Assembly: GCA_003868215.1 (NCBI GenBank)
Contig: QWDQ01000064.1
Coordinates: 62,001-126,000, forward strand
Reading direction: 5' to 3'
Source of the DNA: Pseudophaeomoniella oleicola
Lineage: Eukaryota; Ascomycota; Eurotiomycetes; Phaeomoniellales; Phaeomoniellaceae
Length of the DNA: 64,000 bases
Shown here: positions 1 to 12,295 of the stretch, in pieces
Position numbering within the stretch: position 1 is the first letter of the stretch
Layout: each line of letters opens with the position of its first letter
Notes under the pieces: model-generated
Told to the model about the DNA's origin: nothing
Databases searched by the model: none
What the model saw: only the letters and a program-made list of their open reading frames with translations
Translations under genes and position numbers: made by a program

Positions 1-1
1 A

Positions 2-1339
2 ACGCATGCTGAGATTATACATGCCCTAGCACCACTGAATCTACACATACTATGTGAGAAGCCCTTGGCATTATCCCTGTCAGATTGCCTAGCTATCTCG
101 CAGTCACTGCAGCCCGAAGGCCCTTCGGTGGCTCCCACGAAGATCGTCTCTATTGGCCATGTGTTGCGCTACAGTCCTCATAACAAATTGCTTCGTCAAT
201 TGGTACTCCGGGACAAAGTAGTTGGAGAGATCGTTTCCGTAGAGCATACGGAACCAGTGGGATGGTGGCATTTTTCGCATTCCTACGTTCGCGGGAACTG
301 GAGGAGGGCGACGCCAGAAGCGGTCGGTACCTTGCTTACCAAGTCTTGTCACGACATTGACTTTCTCATGTGGATGATGTGCTCGCCGGCTGATGCTACA
401 GCTGGTTCACCCCCGCATATCCCGAGCACAATCAGCTCTACCGGCCATTTAACGCATTTCCGCAAGCGAAGAAAGCCTAAAGCGGCAGGAGATGCGACCA
501 ACTGTCTCTCATGCCCAATTGCCGAAAAAGACGCAGAGGATGGCGGTTGCAACTATTCCGCTCTGAAGATCTATCGAGATAGATGGTTAAGGAAGGAAAA
601 GGACACCGGATGGCCCCTCAAGATCGTGGTGCCCGAGATTGAGGACATTGTGAGCTCAGCATCAACCCCTGAGAAGGGATGGAACCAAGCAGAAAAGGCT
701 CTCCATGATCGCTTGGCAGACGATTACGACGCCGAAACGATGTCAGATGAACAGATCGCAGAGCGAAGCTGGTACGGGCGATGCGTATACGAGGCCGACA
801 ACAACGTCATGGACGAGCAAACGGTCATGATGCGCTGGGACGAAGACGAGAACTCCTCCTCCTCAGACTCTTCTTCATCACGCGGCCCCAAAACCGCCGT
901 CTTCCACATGACATACCCCACGCAAGCCCAATGCGAGCGCCGCGGCCGCATCTACGGCACCCACGGCGAAATCTGGTACGACTCGCGCACCATCTCGGTC
1001 TACACCTTCGCGTCCGAGCGCGTCGTCACGCACACGCTGCCCCAACAATCCGCCGAAGAAGCGAAATCGCACGGCGGTGGAGACTTTGGGCTTGCGCGGA
1101 GCTTTGTCAGTGCGGTCGCGGAGGCGAATGAGGGGAGTAGTAGTGTGAGGGAAGCGCAGCTCAAGTTCATCGGCGCGGATCTGGAGGAGATTATACGCAG
1201 TCATGCCGTGGTTTTCGCCGCGGAGGAGGCGAGGCAGACGGATCAGGTTGTGCGGTTTCCGGAGTGGTGGGCGGCGGCGGCGCAAAAGGCTGGATTTCGG
1301 GGGAGGGGAGAGGAGGTATTAAAAGGCTGTGGTGAATGA
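2..1339 (+). CDS. Gfo/Idh/MocA-family NAD(P)-dependent oxidoreductase, 3' part
   Basis: The frame is open to the left edge, so the start codon and the Rossmann nucleotide-binding part lie outside the window; 445 residues are visible. Near the start is the family's HILCEKPLA segment, whose EKP lysine and proline are conserved in Gfo/Idh/MocA dehydrogenases. The rest matches the C-terminal substrate domain, with a GHVLRYSPHN strand and a CHDIDFLMW segment holding the usual catalytic-site His-Asp. A short insert has three cysteines (CLSC, then C-NYSALKIY) as in one subgroup of the family. A serine and aspartate run around position 850-890 is probably a disordered loop. Members oxidise sugars, inositols or related polyols; the substrate here cannot be told. 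The next gene converges on it, and a run of more than 20 T follows the stop by about 30 bp. Confidence 0.88.
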   Translation, partial: THAEIIHALAPLNLHILCEKPLALSLSDCLAISQSLQPEGPSVAPTKIVSIGHVLRYSPHNKLLRQLVLRDKVVGEIVSVEHTEPVGWWHFSHSYVRGNWRRATPEAVGTLLTKSCHDIDFLMWMMCSPADATAGSPPHIPSTISSTGHLTHFRKRRKPKAAGDATNCLSCPIAEKDAEDGGCNYSALKIYRDRWLRKEKDTGWPLKIVVPEIEDIVSSASTPEKGWNQAEKALHDRLADDYDAETMSDEQIAERSWYGRCVYEADNNVMDEQTVMMRWDEDENSSSSDSSSSRGPKTAVFHMTYPTQAQCERRGRIYGTHGEIWYDSRTISVYTFASERVVTHTLPQQSAEEAKSHGGGDFGLARSFVSAVAEANEGSSSVREAQLKFIGADLEEIIRSHAVVFAAEEARQTDQVVRFPEWWAAAAQKAGFRGRGEEVLKGCGE

Positions 1340-1596
1340 AATAATGACTAGGTTTTTTTTTTTTTTTTTTTTTTTGGAAGATTGTTTGGTAATTTTTTGT
1401 GTTGGTATATATCTAGATCTATGAATAGGTATAGGTAGGTATATAGTTCATCATCTCTATATATCCAGCAAGCAAGCCACTCACTCATACTCGCTGCCGT
1501 CCGACATATATGTCTTCGATGAGAGGGTTGAATGACCTTTTGTGGTGTGAGTGTGTGAGAGAAAAAAGTACATATATATATGTATAAAAATCCGGG
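1340..1596. other. Short convergent intergenic gap
   Basis: This is the shared 3' region of two convergent genes. It holds a poly-T run at about 1352-1374 and several TATATA and TAGGTA stretches, which would suit cleavage and polyadenylation on either strand. No gene is visible. Confidence 0.6.
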
Positions 1597-3348
1597 TCAT
1601 GTCTTCGTCACTTCGTTAGTCGGTGTTATTGTAGTAGCTACACCGTCGGCGTCGCCGTCGGCAGCAGCGACCTGCGACGATGAGGAGGATGATGATTCCG
1701 CTGTCACTGCCGCTGCCACTGCTGCTTCGGCAGCTTTTTCCTTCTTCGCTTTCTTCCGCGCATCGACCCTGTCACGCCAGCCCTCGCCGAACCGAGTAGT
1801 GAACCAGATACTGATGGCACAAGATGAGAGGAATGCGGCGCTGATGGTGCTGAACCATCCGACGCCGATGCTCTGGACGGCGGGTAATACGACGGCGGAA
1901 CCGGCGGCGCCGAGCATGTATCGAGTCATGTAGTTTGCGGCGACGACTTCAGAGGATCGGCCCTTGGACTGCATCACGTCGAGGCAGTATGTGTTGAGAC
2001 TCGGGAAGCAGAATAGCTGGGCGACGCCTTGAAGGAACATTGCGATGACAGGCAGCGGGATGCCGCCTACTGCTTGGTCCACCGACCAGCCGTAGATGAG
2101 CATACAGCCCGGAATGACACCGCCGAGGAAAGGTATGCAACTCCGCAATCTGTCTTCTGCTACTCGCCTTCCCTTCTTCTTGATCCATTTCTTGACGGTG
2201 TAGTCTGCCCAGCGGCCGCCTATGAACGTGCCGATGAGGTATCCGCAACCAGGAGCGATATAAAACAGGCCAGACTGGATAGGAGATGTGAGATGGAAGC
2301 GGGGATTGAGAACATAGCGAATGGGTGTAAGCAGTGAGTACATGTTCCACACCAGTGATGCACTTCCCAGTCCAGTGATGAGGAGGTTTGGGTACTCGAA
2401 AAGAAGAGTGAAAACCCGAATGGGGTTGATGAGATGGCATATCCGGTTAACTCGCTGGCCGAAGCCCAGGCCAACGAAATCGTCATTCTTCTTATGCCAT
2501 ATCGTCTCAGGTAATAGAGCAATAACGCCGATGAGACAGAACCCACCCAATGCGGACTGGAACCAGAATATATCTCTCCAGCTGCGAAAGGTGACAATGA
2601 TGCCACCGATGAAGGGACCGAAAGCTGGTCCGATCAGAGTCCCGCTAAGAAACCAGCCTACTGCGGTTGCTCGCTCAGTGGGCGTGTATATATCCCCGAT
2701 TACTGCAGTGCCAACATTAAGGAATGCTGTTCCTTGGAAGGCAGTGAGCATGCGAAAAATGAAGTACGATGCGAGATTGGGCGCTACAGCAGTCCCTATC
2801 GAGAAGGCAAAGTATAAAGCCGCACACGTAATACAAACCTACATATTATCAGTTACTGCCGACAGGCTTCTTTTTTGTCGTTGAGCACTTACCCAGCGTC
2901 TACCATATACGGCACTGATGGGGCCATAGAAACAGGGCGAAAGGCCCATGAACAGAATGTACAATGCCTGACTGATGTTGATAATAGTACCAGTGGTCTG
3001 ATACTCGTCTGCCACTTCGGGAATGGCTGACAGGATCGTCGTGGACGAGATCGGCGCCAGAAACGAGCAGATTGAAACGACGGTGGTAATGACAACCTTT
3101 CGGTGAGGGGTGAAACGTGTGTATTGCTGCGCGTCCGCCTCGATGTAGTCATTCGCTGCGGTGTGCAATTCATGATTGGAGATATGACTCCTGGTCTGTG
3201 TCAGAGTGTCGGGCCTGACGGCATCCTCATCTGATTCCGGTCGTCCCAGACCCTTCTCAACATCCACCGACTCGGCTTCAGGAGGAGATGCAGCTGCCAG
3301 TTTCTCGACGTCGGCGGCGTTGCTGGGGATTTCTACTGCGGCGCTCAT
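1597..3348 (-). CDS. MFS drug:H+ antiporter (DHA1 family, 12 TM)
   Basis: Two exons, 3348-2893 and 2838-1597, joined across a 54-bp intron (GTAAGT donor, ATGTAG acceptor, phase 0), give 565 residues. About 85 N-terminal cytosolic residues precede the first membrane span. Motif A appears as ISAVYGRRWV at the loop between spans 2 and 3, and motif C, typical of antiporters, as GTLIGPAFGPFIGG in span 5. A cytosolic loop separates the two six-helix halves. The C-terminus is Lys/Ala rich and then serine rich. Family members export drugs, polyamines or fungal metabolites at the plasma membrane using the proton gradient; the substrate is not predictable. It is convergent with the oxidoreductase, but nothing else suggests a metabolic cluster. 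Confidence 0.9.
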
Positions 3349-4483
3349 CTTGAGTCATAAGAGAGACCCGAAGGCCGAAAAGCGGAGACACAACAGCCAA
3401 CGAAGATTGTGTGAACGACTGCGCGCAGCAGGTAAAGAAAAGCACAAAAGGAGAGAGATTGAGACCCAATTGTCTTACCAAGTCATGGCTATCACGATGA
3501 GAAATAATTAGAAACATCATAACAATCCAGACGACCGTGGAAAAGATATGGAAACAGACACTGCAATCCATTCCATTCCGATCGACGGCCCTATCGTTCG
3601 GAGGCATCGTATCGGATTGCCCGATACTTCGAGACTTATCAAGATGGAGTCTCGGTGGCGTGTCCGATGGATTCCTTTTTATTTTATTTTTTCATTACCG
3701 TAGTAAGTAGTTTTCATTATTTTGATCTCCTCGTTGGCAGTGGAGTGAGTTGGAAGAGAAGAAAATGGATGATTGGAGTTCACGATGGATAAAGCCAACG
3801 CTTGTTCCTTTTTTGTCGCATCGGTCAGGTCTCCGAATGAACGAGACGAGTAAGTAATTACGACGTATTACTTTCTGCCAAGTTACCCACCGCCTCCGGT
3901 AAGGTGAGAAGGCATGAATCATTTTCCTCATTTATTCACGAGATCCTGTTCCTCTGGCTTGATGGGCTGTACTTGTCCTGCATTGCCAACTAGAATATTG
4001 GTGGATCTTCTAACAGTCAAAAATGCATACTCAAAACTACTAAATTACCGAGTGTTGTGTCTTAGTCGGAACACATCCGGCAAGTATCACTATCACTATC
4101 ACTATCAGTATCAGCATCAATATCACTATCAGTATGGAATTGCGGTCAAAAAAAGCACGAATGTAGTCTCAGGTCAACATGTGCATTGGTGTTTGCTTTC
4201 TGTCGTTCATAGGATCTTGCCCCTTTCTACCGCTACCCTATTCAGAGTCCCCAAATATCCCTTTTTTTCAGGACCTGTGTGACAGATAGTAATTCCAAAA
4301 AGGATCCGTGAGCAACAACGGCTTATGATCCTTCCGCCATCAATTCACTCAAGTGTCAGTGACTGTCTATCATTATTCATGAATGTGGAAGCCAGACGAG
4401 CTATTGTCCCGCTCAGGATATTCCACGCGAGAACAAGGCCGCGATGATGCCTTTCTCTCCAGATAGTTCGACTCCTTCGTCCA
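3349..4483. other. Gene-free stretch, promoter of the DHA1 transporter
   Basis: This 1.1 kb lies between two minus-strand genes and should hold the transporter promoter and leader. It contains a hexanucleotide microsatellite of TATCAC/TATCAG units at about 4085-4135. Short open frames here have no family resemblance and cross the microsatellite, so I do not call them. Confidence 0.6.
4085..4135. repeat. TATCAC hexanucleotide microsatellite
   Basis: About eight imperfect units of TATCAC, TATCAG or similar lie in tandem in the intergenic DNA upstream of the DHA1 transporter. Confidence 0.85.
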
Positions 4484-6346
4484 TTACAGCTCTTCCTCGT
4501 CCTGTTCGACCTTGGGTTGGGCCAGGGGCCCGCCGAACTGACTGTTACCGGCTGACGCTTGCAGAGGCTGCATTTGCCCAGATGTTCCGAGGACATCTGC
4601 CAATGCACTTGCCATGGCAGCGTCTGCACCACCCAACCTTGGCCCAATGTTTTCGTCGCCAGCGCCAGGGAGACTCGCGCGTTGGCGTTTAAGCGGACTT
4701 CCAATGGGCTCTGTTGAACCCGTAAGGGACTCTAACGTTGCGTTGACCGGCGCTGAAGACGTACTCGTCAGCTTGGGCGGATCACCGGCAAGCGGATTCT
4801 CAGCTGCAATACTGCTGTCCGCTGCAGGGGATGCTGCTTTCGAGGTCTTGCGTGCTTCACCAACCACACTGAGAGGCTCTGCAGAATGCTGTCTCTTGAG
4901 CTAGTCAATTGTTAGTAGAGGAACCCAAAAGCAATGCAGATTGCTCACTTTGATCTTGCGGACGCCCTCTTCGAGCTGCCCGGTCCTTTCTGCGTCTTCG
5001 GGTGACAATAGGTCGTTCTCTGGTTTGACCACATTGTCATCGTCGTCCGCTTCTTTGGGGGCCGTGTCCATGTCATCATCACTTTCACTGTCCATGTCGT
5101 CCACATGCTTATCTTTCTTCGATTTCGTACCTGCAGTTGCTCGCTGGCCCTTGTCTCTGAAGCCGGTGAAGCCAACCGTTCCTTCCTTTTTCAAAGGTCC
5201 GAGCGAGGCAAAGTCCGTAGGCATGCTCCGTCTCTTGTTGGCAATAGGCGTCTTTTCCGATTTCGAATGTAGAATGCCCATCTTTTGTAGCTGGCGCTCG
5301 CCGCGATATAAGAAAGTAAAAGTAGCATATGGTTTATCTGTTGGATCAATCCCCGTCACCGTCTGCGTACTGATGGTCTTCGGATCCAACGTTTTCGGTT
5401 TTGCGAAGCTCGTAGTATGATCGATGTCTGCGGCACTAGTACCCTCTCCGTTCTTGTTCGCTGCTTGCGACTCGTCGTCATCGTCATGTGCATCGAACTG
5501 AGGAGAGTACTCGCCCCGTTTGATTTCCCCTGACGCGAGTACGCGAAATAGTGCTACTTTGATCTGCCCGGCCGCTTCAGGAATAGGGTCGTCATCATCA
5601 GAGTCTGAGCTCTCGGAAAAATCTTCATCGTCGGAGAGCTTCTCGACCGGTGAAGAAGAACTTCCGCCATAGCGAAGAACGCTCTTCTTGGGGCCTTGCA
5701 TGCCTTCATCCTCACTATCTCCTTTCTCCTTCCGCCTTTGTCTGCGCTTCTCCATCTTTTGTCTCCTGCGCTCAATTTTGGCTGCTGCATCTTTGCCTTC
5801 GAGATCCAGTCCATTGAGCCAACGCTCCAGACCGACTTCGCGAAAAAGAAATTCCCGTTCTGCTAGGCCTCCGCCTTCTGAGTCCGGGATCCCTACCCAT
5901 CGAGAATTTACCCATGTTTCCTCGCCACGGCGCAGCAACGTAGCGACTTCTTCTTTTGCTCTGCCGTCAAAATAGATATAGGCTGCAATAGTTTCGTTTG
6001 GAGATGTCGTGAGAGGTACGTATGGGCTCGCCGCTGCGGCGTATTGCCCTCGGGTCCCGGTTTGCCCTGGCAGTCCTCCTACTTTTTGAGGCTGCGGGTA
6101 CGGATCCTCGAGGCTAGACTTCGGCGTGGAGTAGGGCACGTCCTGGCCAGGGGTCAGAAGTGTAATAGATATCGCGAACGTCGATTGTTCTGATTTGTTG
6201 CTACCCCTCTCAGTGGGCATGCGAGCCGGTGGCACAGGTATATACGTTGAAATTCTGGACGTACGTGAAGAGCGTTGAACTCCATATTCGGGTAAAGGAC
6301 CGGAAGGCGTATGTATACTGACGGCGAGACCTTTGAAGCACGGCAT
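4484..6346 (-). CDS. Acidic, largely disordered protein with N-terminal DUF7918-like domain
   Basis: Exons 6346-4949 and 4900-4484 join across a 48-bp intron (GTGAGC, GACTAG; phase 0) to give 604 residues. Residues 1 to about 175 look folded: the start MPCFKGLAVSIHT, a central AYIYFDGRA strand and a WVNSRWVGI segment. From memory this resembles the fungal DUF7918 domain, which I hold only tentatively. The remainder is low complexity: a Lys/Arg helix around 188-210, serine-aspartate and poly-Asp stretches, and several basic patches that could be nuclear signals. The mix of acidic runs and basic patches suggests a nuclear or chromatin-associated protein, which is inference. No enzyme motif is visible. 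Confidence 0.75.
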
Positions 6347-7419
6347 GATGGTTGCGGAGGAGTCGGTGTGAAATCAAGATTGGACTTGGTCAATCTGGAT
6401 TGCTCGCAGAGAGAAGCTCTTTCCCCCGCTGCGGGGGCTCTTTGAAGTGTTTGCTAAAGAGGAGAGAACGACTGAGGAGGTTAAAGTGTATGTATAAATG
6501 GGGTATGCGATTTCGCAGGACTTCGTGCGCTACTATGCGGAGTTGTGAGGCTAGGCCATGATATAGGAGTTATTGTGAGCTTCTGAATAACGGGTCAAGC
6601 TGCGCGTGCTTTCGAGAGATGACGGCCCTATTCAAACATCAAAGAAAGAATAGCTTCATAAAAGTGCAATGTTGTTGACCAGGGATTATGAGATCGAAAG
6701 CTCACCGCGTATACGAAAGAGCCCGTTGTTTGGTGGTGATGATAGTAGTCAACCATTGGCCGAAGCTTGTTCCGCACCAAACAATGGGGGGGCTTCTCCA
6801 ATTCATGTTATCGCCCCGAACAGATATCGTAGCCTCGAGACCATAGACTTGTTCTATTCATTCATTCACTCATTCACTAATTCAGAGAAAATAGATACCC
6901 AAGCTAGCAGACAACAATCCACTCATCAAGATATGCCTTAATCTAATCAATTTCATGACTGGCTCTCGCTGAGACCGTTCACTCCTGAACTTGCACAGTC
7001 TGGCTCTCATGGACATAGTGACAGACTCTTTTCAATTTTATATTTTCAGAGCCCCATCGTGAGGGATCTTGCACTGGACCTCATGTTACAATCATGTCCT
7101 TCGCGGTGAATGAGACAAACGACCCATAACTCCATCTAGACTCACGACGAATTGCTCGCCGCGTCTTGCCGATGCACTGTAGCGAGCACTACAGCCACGG
7201 TTGACTACCACTCGTCAATTCGAGGCCAATGTGGGAAAGCTATGAGCAGTAAATTGGATGAGCAGAGTCACATATCTAGCTAAACTGGGACTGAACAGGC
7301 AGTATGTGTCAAAGGCTTCCGCCAAGGTCTTCCTTCCCTACCTCTTCCAGAGGCTCCTCTTGAATCTTGATCATTCCGCACCAACTCTTGTCCCATGACC
7401 AGGTCAGCTGGACAAGAGT
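6347..7419. other. Gene-free stretch upstream of the acidic protein
   Basis: About 1.07 kb between two minus-strand genes. It should contain the promoter of the acidic protein and the 3' end of the sugar transporter. Short open frames at 6352-6561 and 6669-6941 have no recognisable composition or motif. Nothing else is seen. Confidence 0.55.
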
Positions 7420-10054
7420 CTAGTGCTTGTGAGTAAGGCCACCAAGCACGCCGTGGTGCTTCTCGTCAACGTGGCTTTCTTTTCGGATATGCTCCTTCCA
7501 CTCATCACCATCGTCATCCCGGGCATGTCCTTCGAAATCTGTTGTTACGTGTCAGCAATCTCCTCAATGAACACTGTTTGCGGATTTACAAAATCGGAGA
7601 CGTACGATAAAGTGGTTCAAGTTTGACGTTCTTTCGTCGGAGTATGTATCTGTTGATAAAGTAGGGCAGGGCCTTATTCATCTGGTAACTCATATGGGTT
7701 TTGGTAGGGACCCTGGACAATCGGTTAATAGCTGCTATTGTCAGAGATCACTCTCGGTACGTACGCGAAAACATAGTCTAGCTCTTCAAGCGTTCTTTGC
7801 TTCGTTTCAGGAACCCAGAAGAAAATCATCACCAAGGCGACAAGGTTCAAGACACAATAGAATCCGAAGGCGCCTGTCAGAGTCAATCAGTCAGTCAAAG
7901 GTGCATCTTGTTATGGACAGCTTGGACTCGTCCGGAGTACATCGAAAATGTATAGCAGGACAGGCTTACCTTGGGGTTTCATCACGACGAGCATCCGAGG
8001 GAAGGTGATGGACAAGACTGCGGCAAAGCCAAGACAGACTGCTACCGCAAAACTCATACCAACTTCTCTGTGCGATAGAGGGAATACTTCCGCAGAGTAG
8101 GTAAAAGGTACTGGTCCTTCACCAGGTGAATAGAACGCGCTGAAAAGGAAGACGAAAAGCGCGATCATGCCCAGATGAGCATTTGAAGAAGCCGGTATCC
8201 AGAAACAGAAGCCTGCGGCCAACAGGGTCCAAGCCATGTTGGGGAACGTGAACAACAGGAGAGCACGTCGTCCGAAAGTATCGATAGTCCAAATTGCAGG
8301 CCAGCTACGGACCGGTTAGTACAGGATGATGGCCATATGAAGGGAGAACTTACGCGAACACGAAGTTGACCAGACCGAAACCCCACGAAGCGAGCAAAGA
8401 GTTTGTGACAGAAGCACCCGCATTGGAGAAAATGGTCGAAGAATAAAACGCAACAATATTGATACCGCACATCTGTTGGGCGATCATGACAGTGAACGCA
8501 GCGAGACTGGCACGTCGAACACGCGGGATTGTGAATAGCTCGATCAGTCTGTGCGCATAGGTCCTTCCACCGATGGCTTCGTGCTCAAGTTCAACTTGTG
8601 CATTGATGTAGTAGAGATCCCGACACGCTTGGAGCTCTGTGTTTCGGAGGCGCTTCAGGGAAGCAAGAGCCTTGACATAGTTCCCTTTCTTGAGATACCA
8701 TCGAGGAGACTCGGGGCAAAAATATACGAGGGCCCACAAAGGCACCGCAGGGATAAATGCCGAGCCCAGTTGTAGTCTCCAAGAGATGGCACCTGTGTCT
8801 TTGACAGCAAGGTTGGCCGTAGTACCGAGAAATATGCCTGCGCAACAACGTCAGTTGTTTTGAATTCGACAATTCGATCACGGAACAGGACTCACCAAAG
8901 GCAGTCCACATTTGCCAACACATGACGAGCCCTCCACGAACAGATGCAGGGGCATTTTCAGCACAGAAGATTGGGACAGTAGATGCTTTGGCACCCATAC
9001 CGATACCGAGCAATAGTCTTGTGATGAATAGTTGCCACCAATTCTGAGTAAATGCGCTCCCGATCACAGACAGACAGCAGAATGCAGCTGCGAAGAAGAT
9101 CGTTCCTCGGCGGCCGAAGAAGTTGTTTAGGGGATCTGAGAGCCAGCAACCGATGAATGCTGAGGCGATGTACGGGGCAGAGTTGATCACGCCAACCAGC
9201 CATTGATTCTTACTGGCGTCAGGATTGGGACTGCCGTCTGGTCTGCTCAATATGTCAGCTTTGGAAGGTTTATAGACCGCTGACGATGCGGGCCAATGTC
9301 CGAAATAACAGGAGAGTATGACTTCGCAATGATGCCGTCGTCCTTCTGGAGATGGGAGTACTTACAGCGTGGCACTTTCTGAGATACCAAAGGCTTCTGG
9401 GAAGGACAAATTTGCTCCGTTAGATCCAGTTTGATCCCAACCCCTGGTACTCGTTAGCCCAATGTCCATCACAGGGTCAACAATGACCTTACTGTACAGC
9501 TGCACCAATACTGCACAGAATAATGGTGAAGTACAGGGCTTTAGGTTGGCGCCATTTATGAAGGACTTCATTACGAATGGCTTCCTTTTCGAACTCTTCG
9601 AGTCCTTCAACGGACTCGAACTCTCCGGGGTCTTTGGCAATCAGTGCTGGAAAACGTGCCATTAGTTTCAGATCGTATGCTTTGTTTGAGTACTTACCAC
9701 CCTTCGTGAGTTGTGGAGTGTACTCTGACAACTCGTTCTTCCTCGCGAATTCCTCGACATCGCGGATCAGTTGCGCCGTTGGGATGTGTGCGAGCGGATT
9801 CTTGATCCTGAGATTGTTCAGCACTGCTTGGGACTTGCAAAGGGTTGGTGAACTCACTTAGCGCTGATGTTGTGATCGAAATCGACCTTCTCGACATGAC
9901 CCTCCTCAGCATGGGTGTATTCTTTCTCATCGAATATCTCAGGCGGGGTCGAGCTGGAAGCATCTTCTTAGTAATGATCGAGCACTCAACAGAAGATTAC
10001 ATACGTGTTCTGAGCCCCCTTTGATGGATCTGTTCTACCGATTGAGTCTGCCAT
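7420..10054 (-). CDS. MFS sugar (hexose or polyol) transporter, 11 exons
   Basis: Eleven exons: 10054-10005, 9953-9858, 9807-9698, 9646-9493, 9443-9366, 9242-8896, 8837-8354, 8304-7970, 7873-7765, 7712-7606, 7538-7420. All junctions are GT-AG and the total is 1989 nt, 662 residues. Sugar-porter signatures are present: [12 protein letters not shown] after span 1, NNFFGRRG between spans 2 and 3, PESPRW before the central loop, a QQMCGINI segment in span 7, DTFGRR between spans 8 and 9, and [12 protein letters not shown] after the last span. About 130 N-terminal cytosolic residues include [13 protein letters not shown], and the His/Asp-rich C-terminus is cytosolic. The family imports hexoses, pentoses or polyols by facilitation or proton symport at the plasma membrane; the substrate is unknown. 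Exon 2 depends on an acceptor at CCAG 9957-9954, as nearer AGs put a stop in frame. Confidence 0.92.
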
Positions 10055-12064
10055 TACGAAAGGCGTATGCTAGGTTCAGAGGTCTTGATCTGCAGGGCAT
10101 TCCAAAAGTCGACTGTGGGATTGGGCGAGGAGGCGCTCTATATAGACGGCCAGGCGACCCCCCAGCGCCAAGACGACCTCTTTCGTTTAGTCACCCATGG
10201 GGAAGCCATGTGCAGCAGGCTGGCGGAGTCAATTCTCCCGTTCGCTCACCGGGGTTACCAATGAGATTGTTGATCATAGGAAGTGGGTATGCAATCCACG
10301 GACAGCGCAGGCTATTACCTGTTCAGCGCTAGCAGAAGCCCGGGATTCGCATGTCAGCATGGTGTCCGCGGCCGACGTTAACGTCTTCCAAAAGCACGCT
10401 ATCATCAGATGCGGCAAAGAATGGTCATAGCGGGGGAAGAGAATTGGATGGCGGGGAGCGGTAAACAAACAGCGAGGCTAAAGGTAAAACAGCGATGCAT
10501 CGGGATGGGAACGAGGGGGAAGTGCACTGCATTCGCCAATGCATTGGGGTTGCCATGGAGCGATAACGATAGCCAATCAGACCCATCGAGACGCAACGCA
10601 GAGACGGTCCCGAGGCAACCAAAAGGAATGTGAATGTAAAAAAGGGCAGAGATGGGAAATGAAAAAGGTGTCGTCGAATAGGGTAGGACGTCGAACTTCC
10701 AAGTCATGATCTGATCTGATCTCTGACTTGCCTTTGCTGTTCCAGATCCCCCTCCCCTCCTTTTTCTTCATCTCTCCCTCCGCAAACCCACCATTTGAAT
10801 CTGTAACCCCAGTGTAATTACTCCATTTTTACCCCAGGCCTGGCCTTGCTCTTAGCCGCCCCCATGGGCACGATAAGTTTAGCTAATTTGTCCATCTTGC
10901 TCGTTTCTGGCCATAGTCTTGTAATAAGATAGATCAACCTTAGTAATTTAGCCCAAGGTAAATTACCTATCCTATCCATTGAATTCGACTTAATTAGTTC
11001 ATCCACAATTTCGCATCCTCCGAAGGGTTGAGTTACAATGGAAATGGGGAATCGATCCTCTTTTTTTTTTCTCCTGTTCCTTGTTAATATAGGTATTCTA
11101 GACCAGAGCGATGTAATACTACAAGAAGGGAAGGTTGATTAAACGCGTATGTAAGTCGAGGACATTCGCTTATTTCATTGAGCCAAACCTTCAATGCTTC
11201 TAAAGAGACCAAGACCAAGGTTGTATTGACTTACCTGCCTACCTCAGGTAGCGATTCATGGATGAATGGAAGTGAACTTACTGCAAGCCGATGAAAGATC
11301 CCGACTTTTCTCTAACTTATGTAACATTAACAACCAACACTACTAATTACTAACTTACAACAACCAATGCAAAACTCTCCTTCTCCCTCTTCGTCTCGTT
11401 CATCAGGCGAACGAGTTGGCGAGAATGCGTCAGCGGCGCGCTACCATTGTCATCACGTGTAACAACTTATCGTTAATTGCATTGAAAGGAAGGCCCCCCT
11501 CCCCTCCCCCTGGTCAATCTAGCTAAGGTAGTAGTTCCAGTCGCCTAATTTACTTAGGAGGGATTGATATTAGAGCTGAGCGATAGATACCTTGCCTTAG
11601 CTATTACGGAGATTGACAGGAAGGAAAGAAGGAAAGTGTAGAATTTTCGAGCTGCAGGTAAGCAAACCGAGCGCCAGTCACTTGGGAATGCGTATGGTAT
11701 GCGATGTAAGCACCTATGTACCTAGGTAGGTAATTACCTAGATGTTGCGTTGGTAAGGTAACTGCACACAGCAATAGGTGTTATACATAGAACTTAATCA
11801 ACATGGAAAGTCCATCAATGCTCTTGTGCGTGTGTGTGTGTGTGTTCCAAGGTCTCTAGAACTCGGTCTTTGATTTGCAGTCCAAGTTAACGTACACTAT
11901 CACCAAACAGCATGTTGGTCTTCATCTTCTTCTTTGTTAATACTAGAAAATGAACGGTGGTGATAAGTAGAAGTCATGTATGTACCTTCCCGTCTTGATT
12001 GCATGGAACTGCCGAGCCGCGCTGGAAACTAATTACTGTTGTCGCGTGATGTGATCAATCAGCA

Positions 12065-12065
12065 G

Positions 12066-12099
<34 letters not shown>

Positions 12100-12100
12100 A
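12065..12100. repeat. CTA trinucleotide microsatellite
   Basis: About eleven tandem CTA units lie roughly 260 bp upstream of the likely start of the choline-kinase-like gene. Confidence 0.9.
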
Positions 12101-12270
12101 ACGAACGGGCCGTGCTAAGTTGTAGTTGACTATGGGAGTTAGCGTGTCAGCTTAGATCAAGATCTTATTACTTGGGGGATAATGACCCTTTAAGTGAATA
12201 ATGTAATAGTATCAGTTAGTCATAGGTGGTTAGGATGGAAAGATGGACTAATGACTACTCGTTTACTGAA

Positions 12271-12295
12271 TGGTGGTGGTGGTGGTGGTGGTGGT
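12271..12295. repeat. GGT trinucleotide microsatellite
   Basis: About eight GGT units lie in the probable 5' leader of the next gene. They extend its reading frame upstream as a run of valines, which is why the longest open frame overstates the protein. Confidence 0.88.

Noticed and set aside
3914-4282. 122-residue open frame across the TATCAC microsatellite
   Set aside because: Its centre is a His/Tyr run made by the repeat; no conserved feature.
1-10054. Possible secondary-metabolite cluster (oxidoreductase plus two transporters)
   Set aside because: No backbone synthase, tailoring set or pathway regulator is present in the window.
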